From: Brevundimonas sp.
Lineage (GTDB): Bacteria > Pseudomonadota > Alphaproteobacteria > Caulobacterales > Caulobacteraceae
NCBI RefSeq assembly: GCF_016742135.1
Contig: NZ_JACVCG010000003.1
Location: 1 to 64,000, forward strand
Direction of reading: 5' to 3'
DNA: 64,000 nucleotides
Each line of letters opens with the position of its first letter. The stretch's first letter is position 1. Positions 44,818 through 52,570 of the stretch are shown here, piece by piece. Made by a program: the position numbers and the translations under genes. The notes under the pieces are model-generated. The model searched no databases and was not told the origin of the DNA. It saw only the letters and a program-made list of their open reading frames with translations.

Positions 44818-46199
44818 AGCCGCCCAAGGGAAAGATCGAGGGTCGCACCTCGCTGGAAAAGGCCCTTGATCCGCTCACGGCGGCCCTCAAGCGCGGCGCG
44901 AAGCCGGCACCCCCGACCGACGCCTCCGCCTCGCCCGGTAAGCCGGGGCTGGACATCTCGCCGCTGGCTGTGCCCTTCCCGGCCTTCGGCACCGTCGGAG
45001 GGGTCGAAATCGCCACCGCGCGGGCCGGATTCTACAAGCATCAGCGGGACGATCTGGTCGTGTTCCGCTTTGCCCGGGGCACCAGCTGCGCGGGCGTCTT
45101 CACCCGGCACAGGATCGGATCGGCTCCGGTCGACTGGTGCCGTCGCCATCTGGACGCCGACGACGGGGGCAAGGACGTTCGCGCCCTGGTCGTCAACGCC
45201 GGCTGTGCCAATGCCTTCACCGGCAAGCCCGGCGCGGATGCCGCCCGGCGCACGGCCTCCGAGGTCGCCAAACGCTTCGGCTGTCGCCAGCGTGACGTCA
45301 TGCTGGCCTCGACCGGGGTGATCGGCGTCACCCTGGACGACCGCAAGATCGCCACCCGCCTCGGCGAGGTCGAAGCCCGTCTCGACTCCGCTATGCCCGC
45401 GTCAGAGCAGTGGACGGCCGCCGCGCGCGGCATCATGACCACCGATACCTTTCCCAAGGGGGCGTACGCCGAAACGACGATTGACGGCTACACGGTAAGG
45501 ATCGCCGGGATCGCCAAGGGCTCGGGCATGATCGCGCCCGACATGGCGACCATGCTGGCCTTCATCGTCACCGACGCCGACATCCATCCCGGCGTGCTGC
45601 GGGCCATGCTTGGCCTGCATGTGCGGACCACCTTCAACTCGGTGACGGTCGACGGCGACACCTCGACCAACGACACCTGCCTGCTGTTCGCGACCGGGGC
45701 CTCGGGCGCGCCGCGCATCGGCCGCGTGGGCGACCGGCGGCTCAAGGACTTCTCGCGCGCCCTCGACGCCGTGATGCTCGACCTCGCTCACCAGCTGGTC
45801 CGCGACGGCGAGGGGGCGACCAAATTCGTCAAGGTCACCGTGGACGGTGCCGCCAGCCCGGCCTCGGCGCGCAAACTGGCCAAGTCGATCGCCGACAGCC
45901 CCCTGGTCAAGACGGCGCTTGCCGGTGAGGACGCCAACTGGGGCCGGATCGTCATGGCCGTGGGCAAGACCGAGGAGCCCGTGGACCGCGACCGCCTGGC
46001 CGTCCGCTTTGGCCCCCATGTCGCCGCGATCGATGGTGCGCCGTCCCCCTCCTACGACGAGGCGAAAATGAGCGCCTATATGAAGAATGCCGAGATCGAC
46101 ATCACTGTCGACGTCGGCGCAGGCCGCGCCTCCGCCACCGTCTGGACCTGCGACCTGACCAAACGCTACATCGAGATCAACGGCGACTATCGCTCGTGA
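44814..46199 (+). CDS. argJ: glutamate N-acetyltransferase / amino-acid acetyltransferase (ArgJ)
   Basis: A bifunctional arginine-synthesis enzyme of 461 residues that recycles acetyl from N-acetylornithine to glutamate. Key segments are NAGCANAFTG, the autocleavage site at Ala-Thr in KGSGMIAPDMATMLAF, where the new Thr is the nucleophile, and VTVDGDTSTNDT. It ends TKRYIEINGDYRS as usual. The N-terminus has about 50 extra residues (Lys-, Ala- and Pro-rich) before the usual start near ISPLAVPFPAF. The ATGA overlap with the upstream gene supports the long start, but a shorter form is possible. Confidence 0.95.
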   Translation: MKPPKGKIEGRTSLEKALDPLTAALKRGAKPAPPTDASASPGKPGLDISPLAVPFPAFGTVGGVEIATARAGFYKHQRDDLVVFRFARGTSCAGVFTRHRIGSAPVDWCRRHLDADDGGKDVRALVVNAGCANAFTGKPGADAARRTASEVAKRFGCRQRDVMLASTGVIGVTLDDRKIATRLGEVEARLDSAMPASEQWTAAARGIMTTDTFPKGAYAETTIDGYTVRIAGIAKGSGMIAPDMATMLAFIVTDADIHPGVLRAMLGLHVRTTFNSVTVDGDTSTNDTCLLFATGASGAPRIGRVGDRRLKDFSRALDAVMLDLAHQLVRDGEGATKFVKVTVDGAASPASARKLAKSIADSPLVKTALAGEDANWGRIVMAVGKTEEPVDRDRLAVRFGPHVAAIDGAPSPSYDEAKMSAYMKNAEIDITVDVGAGRASATVWTCDLTKRYIEINGDYRS

Positions 46200-46600
46200 C
46201 GATCCCCACCGTCCTTGTCGTCGCCGTGGCCCTGATCGATTCCGACGGGCGGGTGCTGATCGCCCAGCGGCCCGAGGGCAAGCAGATGGCCGGCCTGTGG
46301 GAGTTCCCCGGCGGCAAGGTCGAGCCGGGCGAGCGGCCGGAAGCCGCCCTGATCCGAGAACTGCGCGAGGAACTGGGGATCGAGACGAAAGAGGCCTGTC
46401 TGGCCCCCTTCGTCTTCGCCAGCCACGCTTACGAAAGCTTTCACCTGTTGATGCCACTGTATCTGTGCCGTCGCTGGGAGGGCACGGTCGTGGCGCATGA
46501 ACATGCCGCGCTCAAATGGGTCCGGCCGAACCAGCTTTCAGACTGGCCCATGCCGCCCGCCGATGAACCCCTGGTCGCCTGGCTCCGCGACCTGCTCTAG
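46196..46600 (+). CDS. mutT: MutT-type NUDIX hydrolase
   Basis: A 134-residue protein with a complete Nudix box GGKVEPGERPEAALIRELREELGI (GX5EX7REUXEEXGU), preceded by QRPEGKQMAGLWEFPG as in 8-oxo-dGTP diphosphatases that cleanse oxidised nucleotides. The start is GTG at 46196, overlapping the argJ stop (GTGA). ArgJ-mutT coupling next to secA is a known arrangement in related genomes (from memory). Confidence 0.93.
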   Translation: MTIPTVLVVAVALIDSDGRVLIAQRPEGKQMAGLWEFPGGKVEPGERPEAALIRELREELGIETKEACLAPFVFASHAYESFHLLMPLYLCRRWEGTVVAHEHAALKWVRPNQLSDWPMPPADEPLVAWLRDLL

Positions 46601-46618
46601 CCACCGAGGGAGGGGGCG

Positions 46619-46795
46619 ATGTTGTTTCTTCGCCGCGTCCTCAGGGACGAAGCCGGTGCCACCTCGCTGGAGTACGGCCTGATCATCTCCTTGATCTTTC
46701 TGGTGATCCTGTCGGCGCTGACGGCCTTCGGCGGGACCGGGTCGGGCATCTTCAACACCGCCATGACCACGCTGAAGACCGCGATCGGCGGTTAG
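46619..46795 (+). CDS. Flp/Fap-type type IVb pilin, orphan
   Basis: A short gene of 58 codons with an excellent ribosome site (GAGGGAGGGGG). The product reads RVLRDEAGATSLEYGLIISLIFLVILSALTAFGG, the classic Flp pilin pattern: a basic leader, Gly-Ala prepilin-peptidase site, Glu at +5 relative to the hydrophobic helix (SLEYGLI), then a hydrophobic stretch. Flp pilins build tight-adherence (Tad/Cpa) pili. No tad/cpa genes adjoin it, so it is a lone copy whose assembly machine must be elsewhere. Its TAG shares TTAG with the stop of the convergent methyltransferase. Confidence 0.85.
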   Translation: MLFLRRVLRDEAGATSLEYGLIISLIFLVILSALTAFGGTGSGIFNTAMTTLKTAIGG

Positions 46796-47670
46796 ACCTT
46801 TCGCGGCGCGACCCGAAAGCCGGTCGCGACCGAGCCGGGCTTCAGCGGTTTCGGCTGATCCGGAGAGGGTGCCCATCCCGTCAGGAACAGGGTCTCGAAC
46901 GTCGCCTGCACCCTGGGACGCGCGTCATCGCCCGTCACGGAATGTCGTTGATCATAGAGGCCCGCCGCCCGGGCCACTGTTCGGCGCGACAGGCGCGGTT
47001 TCGGCCCCTCGGGCGGGCCCCCCTCGCCCATGGCGCGCAAGTCACGCACCAGCGCCATCATATCCGGGTAGCGCACCGCCACCGTATCGCCGTCCACCAC
47101 CGGCAGGGCGAAACCGGCCCTCTGCATCAGCCCCGCCGCATCATAGGCATCGGCAAAGGGCGAGACCCGGGGCGCCGCACCCCCCGTCTCATCCAGCTCG
47201 GCCCGGGTCAGAACATCGCGCAGCTCAGCCAGGGTTCCGGCCCCGAACATGGCCCCCAGAAACAGGCCATCCGGCTTCAGCGCGCGCCGGATCTGCGCCA
47301 GCGCCCCCGGCAGGTCATTGGCCCAGTGCAGGCCCAGCACCGAGGCGATCAGATCGACCGATCCGTCCTCAAGCCCCAACGGCCCCTCGCCCGGCACGAC
47401 CCGCTCGGCCGATGCCACGGGCACGGTCACCGACCCGATCCGGGCAGCCGCGTCATGCGCCGCCAGCACATCGGCAAAAATCCCCGTGCGCGGCGACAGG
47501 TCGACCACCACCGGAAACGCGCGCGGAATGGCATCCAGACTGTCCGCCAAGCCCTCGGCCGCGCGCCGGTGCAGGAAGTCGACCGGCGGTGCCGCTCGCT
47601 CAGCCCGTTGCACACGCGTCATCCTGCGGGCAGGGTCGAACAGTCGAGGCGGAGCGGACGTGGGGGTCAT
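46792..47670 (-). CDS. SAM-dependent methyltransferase (NDUFAF5/BioC-like)
   Basis: A class I methyltransferase of 292 residues. It opens with RLFDPARRMTRVQRAER, then motif I VVDLSPRTGIFADVLA (a variant without the GxGxG glycines), EDGSVDLIASVLGLHWANDLPGALAQIRRALKPDGLFLGAMFG and a C-terminal cap. The order resembles the NDUFAF5/BioC-like group, which includes an arginine-modifying Complex I assembly factor. Loss of the glycine-rich loop consensus questions methyl transfer. The start ATG shares bases with the divergent comF ATG (CATG), and the stop overlaps the pilin gene by 4 bases. Confidence 0.83.
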   Translation of the reverse strand: MTPTSAPPRLFDPARRMTRVQRAERAAPPVDFLHRRAAEGLADSLDAIPRAFPVVVDLSPRTGIFADVLAAHDAAARIGSVTVPVASAERVVPGEGPLGLEDGSVDLIASVLGLHWANDLPGALAQIRRALKPDGLFLGAMFGAGTLAELRDVLTRAELDETGGAAPRVSPFADAYDAAGLMQRAGFALPVVDGDTVAVRYPDMMALVRDLRAMGEGGPPEGPKPRLSRRTVARAAGLYDQRHSVTGDDARPRVQATFETLFLTGWAPSPDQPKPLKPGSVATGFRVAPRKV

Positions 47671-48478
47671 GCGAAACGATATGGGGGCGGAGGGCGACTT
47701 CTGGAAAGCCGGTCCCGGCGCGCGTGTCCAGTCCTTCGCGCGGATCGTGGGGCGTGGTCTGGCCGATCTGATCCTGCCGCCGCCGGAAAGCCCCGGTCCG
47801 GCCGGCCGCATCGGCGCGTCCCTGACGCCCCTCGAATGGTCGCGGATCACCTTTCTCGAGGACCCCGTCTGCGACGGCTGCGGCGCGCCCTTTACCGTCG
47901 ACTCCGGCGATTTCGCCGAGGGCCGCTGCGCCCCGTGCACCGCCCATCCGCTCGCCTTCGACCGGACCCGCGCGGCCTGTCTGTATGACGACGGGTCGCG
48001 CCCGCTGATCCTGCGGTTCAAGCATGCGGACGACCAGCCGCTGGCGCCGCTGTTCGCCCGCTGGCTGTCGCGGTCGGCCCGCCCTCTGCTGGATCAAGCG
48101 GATGCCGTGGTGCCCGTGCCGCTCCACCCCTCGCGCCTGCTGGCCCGCCGCTTCAATCAGGCCGCCGAGATCGCCCGGCCGCTCGCCCGCAGCGAACGTC
48201 TCGACTATCTGCCCGACAGTCTGGTGCGCCGGGCCGCCACGGCCTCCCAGGGCGGGCTGGGCGCGCGGGGCCGCAAACTGAATGTGAAGGGGGTCTTCTC
48301 CGTGCCCGACGAGCGCCGGGGCCGCCTGCGCGGGCGGCGTATCCTGCTGGTCGATGATGTGCTGACCACCGGGGCCACGGCCGAGGCCTGCGCCCGGGCC
48401 CTGCTGGATGCGGGAGTGCGCGCCGTGGACCTCGCCGTCGTCGCTCGCGTGCAGACCGCCCGCACAATGCCTAGATAG
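47669..48478 (+). CDS. comF: ComF-family phosphoribosyltransferase-like protein
   Basis: A 269-residue protein with an N-terminal zinc-finger pair (CDGCG and CAPC, about residues 70-95) and a PRTase domain: VVPVPLHPSRLLARRFNQA and the PRPP-binding ILLVDDVLTTGATAEA. ComF proteins support DNA uptake or use in competence; the enzymatic role is unproven. The ATG at 47669 has GGGGG upstream. An alternative ATG 12 bases later has none. Its start codon overlaps the divergent methyltransferase start within CATG, so both promoters must lie inside the opposite gene. Confidence 0.9.
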   Translation: MRNDMGAEGDFWKAGPGARVQSFARIVGRGLADLILPPPESPGPAGRIGASLTPLEWSRITFLEDPVCDGCGAPFTVDSGDFAEGRCAPCTAHPLAFDRTRAACLYDDGSRPLILRFKHADDQPLAPLFARWLSRSARPLLDQADAVVPVPLHPSRLLARRFNQAAEIARPLARSERLDYLPDSLVRRAATASQGGLGARGRKLNVKGVFSVPDERRGRLRGRRILLVDDVLTTGATAEACARALLDAGVRAVDLAVVARVQTARTMPR

Positions 48479-48541
48479 GGGAACAATCCGTCCATCCGCG
48501 GGCTGAATCCCCGTCTGAAATTTCCAAGGAGTATCCGCCCC

Positions 48542-48799
48542 GTGGCCAATGTCGTTATCTATACCAAGCCGGGCTGCCCCTACTGCATCTCGGCCATGAT
48601 GCTGCTGAAGAAGAAGGGCGTGGACTATCAGGAGATCGTCGCCTCCAACGACCCGCAGCTCAAGGCCGAGATGATGTCGAAATCCGGCGGCCGCGCCACC
48701 TTCCCGCAGATCTTCATCGGCGACCGCCACATCGGCGGTTCGGACGACCTGCATGCCCTGGACGCCCGGGGCGGACTGGACCCCTTGCTGGAAGCCTGA
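48542..48799 (+). CDS. grxC: glutaredoxin 3
   Basis: A dithiol glutaredoxin of 85 residues with active site CPYC (residues 12-15) preceded by VVIYTKPG, the cis-proline segment RATFPQIFI and GGSDDLHAL glutathione-binding loop. It reduces disulfides with glutathione. The start codon is GTG, with AAGGAG about 10 bases upstream. It sits between comF and a nitrilase-family gene, the usual order in alphaproteobacteria. Confidence 0.96.
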   Translation: MANVVIYTKPGCPYCISAMMLLKKKGVDYQEIVASNDPQLKAEMMSKSGGRATFPQIFIGDRHIGGSDDLHALDARGGLDPLLEA

Positions 48800-48808
48800 C
48801 ACCCCGCC

Positions 48809-49657
48809 ATGGCCGAGCCGCTCGACATCGCCCTGATCCAGACCCGCACGCCGGCGACCAGCCAGGCCGGTCTGGACCATGTCGCGCCCCTGATCCGTCA
48901 GGCGGCGGCCGGCGGGGCGCAACTGGTGCTGACGCCCGAGGCGACCAACCGTGTCGAGCGCCGCAGCGAGGGGCGGGCCTCCCTGGCTCATGAAGGCGAA
49001 GATGTCGCTGTCGCGGGCCTGTGCGCCCTCGCCCGTGAGCTGGGCATCTGGCTGCAGGTCGGGTCGGTCATGGTCCGTGCGGAGGACGATGAAGCCGGTC
49101 GCGCCGCCAACCGGGCCCTGCTGATCGACCCCGAGGGCCGCATCACCGCCCGCTATGACAAGCTGCACGTCTTTGACGTTGACCTCGACACGGGCGAGAG
49201 CTGGCGCGAAAGCAAGGCCGTGCGTGCCGGCGGCCGGGCCGTGGTGGCCGACACCCCCTGGGGCGGGCTGGGCCTTTCCATCTGCTATGATGTGCGCTTT
49301 CCCCAGCTTTACCGCGACCTGGCCGGGGCCCGCTCCGATGTGCGCATGATCACTGTCCCCGCCGCCTTCACCGTGCCGACCGGGGAGGCCCACTGGGAGA
49401 TCCTGCTGCGCGCCCGCGCCATCGAGACCGGCGCCTTTGTGCTGGCCGCGGCGCAAGGTGGCACCCACGAGGACGGTCGTGCGACCTGGGGCCGGTCCAC
49501 CGTGGTCGATCCCTGGGGCAAGGTCATCGCTGCCCTCGACCACGACCAGCCCGGCGTGCTGCACGCCCGGCTTGACCTCGACGCCGTCGATCGGGCAAGG
49601 CGCGCCATTCCGTCCCTGACCCACGACCGGCCCTTCCGCTCCGCATCCGACGCATGA
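48809..49657 (+). CDS. carbon-nitrogen hydrolase (Nit1/omega-amidase-like)
   Basis: A nitrilase-superfamily enzyme of 282 residues with the Glu-Lys-Cys triad. The Glu is in LTPEATN (near 43), Lys in YDKLHVFDVDL (near 115) and the nucleophile Cys in LSICYDVRFPQLYR (near 153). Closest in pattern to Nit1/omega-amidase or deaminated-glutathione amidase, which would fit next to glutaredoxin. It is cytoplasmic. The stop overlaps the DUF1178 ATG by 4 bases. Confidence 0.93.
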   Translation: MAEPLDIALIQTRTPATSQAGLDHVAPLIRQAAAGGAQLVLTPEATNRVERRSEGRASLAHEGEDVAVAGLCALARELGIWLQVGSVMVRAEDDEAGRAANRALLIDPEGRITARYDKLHVFDVDLDTGESWRESKAVRAGGRAVVADTPWGGLGLSICYDVRFPQLYRDLAGARSDVRMITVPAAFTVPTGEAHWEILLRARAIETGAFVLAAAQGGTHEDGRATWGRSTVVDPWGKVIAALDHDQPGVLHARLDLDAVDRARRAIPSLTHDRPFRSASDA

Positions 49658-50085
49658 TCCGCTACGCCCTGACCTGTGCGGCCGACCATCCGTTCGAGGC
49701 CTGGTTCTCGAGTTCCTCGGACTATGACGATCAGGCCGCCCGGGGGCTGGTCGAATGCCCCTTCTGCGGCTCGCGTGAGGTGGCGAAGCAGATCATGGCC
49801 CCGGCCGTGACCGGCACCCGGGGCCCGGCCCTGTCAGCGGACCCGGCCCGTCTCCAGAGCCTGATGATGCAGGCCGCGCGCGAGGTCCGGGCCCATGTCG
49901 AGGCCAATTTCGACTATGTCGGCGACACCTTCGCCCGCGAAGCTCGCGCCATCCACGAGGGCCGATCCGAACGGCGCGAGATCTATGGTGAGGCGACCGC
50001 CGAAGAGGTCCGGGCGCTGAAGGAGGACGGCATCCCCTGCGCGCCCCTGCCGGCCCCACCGCCGGATCCGTCAAAGGCGCACTAG
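49654..50085 (+). CDS. DUF1178 family protein
   Basis: A 143-residue protein with the DUF1178 pattern: start MIRYALTCAADHPFEAWFSSSSDYD, zinc-ribbon-like CPFCGS (about 35-40), KQIMAP, and the helical VGDTFAREARAIHEGRSERREIYGEA. The first cysteine near residue 8 plus the CxxC may bind metal. Function is unknown. It is translationally coupled to the nitrilase-family gene, a conserved pairing in alphaproteobacteria. Confidence 0.93.
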   Translation: MIRYALTCAADHPFEAWFSSSSDYDDQAARGLVECPFCGSREVAKQIMAPAVTGTRGPALSADPARLQSLMMQAAREVRAHVEANFDYVGDTFAREARAIHEGRSERREIYGEATAEEVRALKEDGIPCAPLPAPPPDPSKAH

Positions 50086-50088
50086 GCC

Positions 50089-50901
50089 ATGGACGGGGGA
50101 GAGCGCTATCAGGAGTTCGACCCGCCCAAGGCGCTCCGCCCCTGGGTGCGCAAGGTCTGGACCTATGCCTGCCCGAGCCCCAGCCGTACCATCCAGCGGA
50201 TTGCGCCCGACGGCTGTCCCGAACTGATCCTCGATCTCGGCGACCCTTACGAAGAAGCCGACGCCGACGGCGTCTTCCACCTTCAGCCGCCCGCGCTGTT
50301 TGCGGGCCAGATGACCCGCCCCATCGCCATCCGACCGGTCGGACCGGTCGAGCTCGTCGCCCTGCGCTTCCACCCGGACGGCGCGCGCGACTGGCTGGGC
50401 CGCTCCCTGCGCACCGCCACCGACCAGCGGCTGAACATGACCGACCGGCTGAGGGACCTCTCCCCGCCCGCCGGTGATCCGGAGGCGCAGGCCCGGCAGA
50501 TGATCGACTGGATGGCCGGCCAGCGCCGGGATGACTGGTCCATAGACCCGCTGGTCCGAACCGAGGTCGAGGCCATTCACGCGGATCAGCCGTCGCCGCC
50601 CCGCGACGCCTCAGCGCGCCGCGCGCTCCAGCGCCGGTTCCTCGACCGGGTGGGCATCGCCCCGCGCACCCTGCGGTCGGTCATCCGCTTCCGGCGTGTC
50701 TTCGATCATGCCATGGCCGAGGAGGCCGAAGGCTGGCTCTCGGCGGGGCTGGACGCCGGCTATTTCGACCAGCCCCAGCTGGCGCGCGAGTTCCGTCGCT
50801 TTCTCGGCTGCACCGCAACCGAATGGGCGCGCGAACAGGTCGAGCTGGCCCGGGCCATCGCGTCGCAATCCTACAAGCCGGGCGGACCTGAGCCGGGCTA
50901 G
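50089..50901 (+). CDS. AraC-family transcriptional regulator
   Basis: The regulator has 270 residues, with an N-terminal ligand/dimer domain (DGCPELILDLGDPY, LFAGQMTRPIAIRPVGPVELVALRFHPDGA) of the DUF6597 type and a C-terminal AraC helix-turn-helix. In the latter, RRFLDRVGIAPRTLRSVIRFRRVFDHA and SAGLDAGYFDQPQLAREFRRFLGCTATEW are the two DNA-binding helices. It may control itself and the adjacent small genes. It starts 3 bases after DUF1178. Confidence 0.9.
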   Translation: MDGGERYQEFDPPKALRPWVRKVWTYACPSPSRTIQRIAPDGCPELILDLGDPYEEADADGVFHLQPPALFAGQMTRPIAIRPVGPVELVALRFHPDGARDWLGRSLRTATDQRLNMTDRLRDLSPPAGDPEAQARQMIDWMAGQRRDDWSIDPLVRTEVEAIHADQPSPPRDASARRALQRRFLDRVGIAPRTLRSVIRFRRVFDHAMAEEAEGWLSAGLDAGYFDQPQLAREFRRFLGCTATEWAREQVELARAIASQSYKPGGPEPG

Positions 50902-50930
50902 AACCTGGACATCGAAACCGGAGATCGCCG

Positions 50931-51407
50931 ATGTCCCTGCTGCCCGCTCTCGCCGCCGCCCTGCTCACGACCACGACGCCGGCACAGGACCCCGTCACCG
51001 GCCTCGGCTGGATGAGCGGCTACTGGCTCGACTGTTCGGACGGGCGTGAGGCCTCCGAGACCTGGACCGATCCGCGCCAGGGCCTGATGGCCGGCCATGC
51101 GGTCACGGTCTCGTCGCAGGGGCGGGTGGGGTTTGAGCTGGCGTTCATCGCCACCCTGCCGGATGGCGGGGCGGCCTATGTCGTCAAGCCCTCGGGTCAG
51201 GACGAGGTGCGGTTCACCCTGACCGAACAGGGGGAGGACTTCGTCGTCTTCTCGAATCCGGACAACGACTTTCCCACCCACATTCGCTACGAACGCGACG
51301 GCGACGGGCTGAAAGCTCGCATCGAAGGCGAGATTGCGGGCACGCTGCGGAGTGTGGAATGGCGGTTCGACGCTGCCCCGCTCAACGCCCGTTGTGCGCA
51401 ATCCTAG
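50931..51407 (+). CDS. DUF6265-like secreted protein
   Basis: A protein of 158 residues with a short N-terminal signal-like sequence (MSLLPALAAALLTTTTPAQ), then GLGWMSGYWLDCSDGREASETWTDPRQGLMAGHAVT, the pattern of DUF6265/lipocalin-like calycin proteins of unknown ligand, and FSNPDNDFPTHIRYERDG. It is likely periplasmic, 29 bases after the AraC gene. The stop is shared within CTAG with the convergent lipoprotein gene. Confidence 0.78.
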   Translation: MSLLPALAAALLTTTTPAQDPVTGLGWMSGYWLDCSDGREASETWTDPRQGLMAGHAVTVSSQGRVGFELAFIATLPDGGAAYVVKPSGQDEVRFTLTEQGEDFVVFSNPDNDFPTHIRYERDGDGLKARIEGEIAGTLRSVEWRFDAAPLNARCAQS

Positions 51408-51616
51408 TCGCGGATCCAGCCGTGTTCGGCCATGCAGGTCTGGAAGGCCCGGCTGCGGACGTCAGCGGTCTGGCGGCACTGGTCGCGCGCCTCATTGAAG
51501 GGCGTGGCGGCCCGGGCGCGCCATCCGTCCTCGTGGGTCGCGTCAATAATGGTGACACAGGCCGAGGTGGCGAGGCCGGCGGCGATCAGGCTGGCGGTCA
51601 GGAACAGGCGTTTCAT
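51404..51616 (-). CDS. small lipoprotein
   Basis: A 70-residue lipoprotein: signal peptide with lipobox TSAC (Cys20) and a short mature part with two more cysteines (DQCRQTADVRSRAFQTCMAEHGW) that could form one disulfide. ATG 51616 follows GGAGATACCC. Function unknown. It overlaps the DUF6265-like gene tail-to-tail by 4 bases. Confidence 0.75.
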   Translation of the reverse strand: MKRLFLTASLIAAGLATSACVTIIDATHEDGWRARAATPFNEARDQCRQTADVRSRAFQTCMAEHGWIRD

Positions 51617-51713
51617 GAGGGTATCTCCGGTGAAGCTTGAGCTTCACCTGTACCCGCCAGTTCCGATGCACTCCCGTTACAAGTCTGAAATCTGGATGAA
51701 ATCTCTGTAAGAC

Positions 51714-52523
51714 TCAGTCGCGGTCGGCGATCATCATATAGTTGATGCCGACGTCATCGCTTTCCGAAAACCGGCCCGACAGGGGGTCGAAGGTCACGCC
51801 GAACGGCCCCCGTACCGTCACGCCCGGCGCGGCCTCCAGCCAGGCCTTCAGCGTCGCGGGCCTGATGAACTGACCCCAGTCATGCGTCCCCGGCGGCACC
51901 CAGCGCAGGATGTATTCCGCCGCCACCTTGCCCAGCGCCAGGGACTTCAGCGTCTTGTTGAGCGTCGCGACGATCATCATGCCACCCGGCGCGATCATGG
52001 CGGCGGTGTCGCGCAGATAGGCCGCCGGATCGGCGACGTGTTCGACCACTTCCATGTTCAGGACCAGGTCGAACGGCGGTTCGCCCGCCGCCATCAGGCC
52101 TTCGGCCGTGCCATGGCGAAAGTCGATCTCCAGACCCTGTGCGTCGGCGTGCATGCGCGCCGTGCCGATGTTCTGGTCCGAAGCATCGACGGCCGTCACC
52201 TGAAAGCCCAGCCGCGCCATGGGTTCGGACAACAGGCCGCCGCCGCAGCCAATGTCCAGCAGCTGCAATCCCTCGAACGGCCGCCGTGCGCTGCCATCGC
52301 GCCCGAACCGCGCCAGCGCCTCGCGCCGGATAAAGCCCAGGCGTACGGGATTGAACCGGTGCAGCGGCGCGAACGGTCCCTTCGGGTCCCACCATTCCTC
52401 GGCCAGCGCCGAAAAGCGCGCCACATCGGCGGGGTCGACGCTGTAGGCCGGACCCGGGGCTTGCCCCGGATCGGTTTTCGGTTTGCGCGGCCCGGCCGTG
52501 TCGTTAGAAGCGCCCATGGGCAT
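51714..52523 (-). CDS. ubiG: ubiquinone biosynthesis O-methyltransferase (UbiG)
   Basis: A class I methyltransferase of 269 residues for the two O-methylations of ubiquinone synthesis. Motif [32 protein letters not shown] and the UbiG-specific N-terminal [33 protein letters not shown] and C-terminal [10 protein letters not shown] are present. The first 27 residues ([18 protein letters not shown]) are unlike the family. Part of them is encoded by a palindromic repeat (52451-52472), so the repeat seems to have become coding. Two in-frame ATGs, 52523 and 52517, are both possible. Divergent from lysC. Confidence 0.95.
   Translation of the reverse strand: MPMGASNDTAGPRKPKTDPGQAPGPAYSVDPADVARFSALAEEWWDPKGPFAPLHRFNPVRLGFIRREALARFGRDGSARRPFEGLQLLDIGCGGGLLSEPMARLGFQVTAVDASDQNIGTARMHADAQGLEIDFRHGTAEGLMAAGEPPFDLVLNMEVVEHVADPAAYLRDTAAMIAPGGMMIVATLNKTLKSLALGKVAAEYILRWVPPGTHDWGQFIRPATLKAWLEAAPGVTVRGPFGVTFDPLSGRFSESDDVGINYMMIADRD
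52451..52472. repeat. palindromic repeat inside ubiG N-terminus
   Basis: CCGGGGC-TT-GCCCCGG (52454-52469) is a perfect dyad within GACCCGGGGCTTGCCCCGG. It is nearly identical to GACCCGGGGCTCGCCCCGG at the 3' end of rodZ (57368-57386). Read on the minus strand it encodes DPGQAPG, outside the conserved methyltransferase fold. Confidence 0.75.
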
Positions 52524-52570
52524 GGCATGAACGCCCCCGACATCACTTTCAAGAGAGGATCCCGGTCAGA

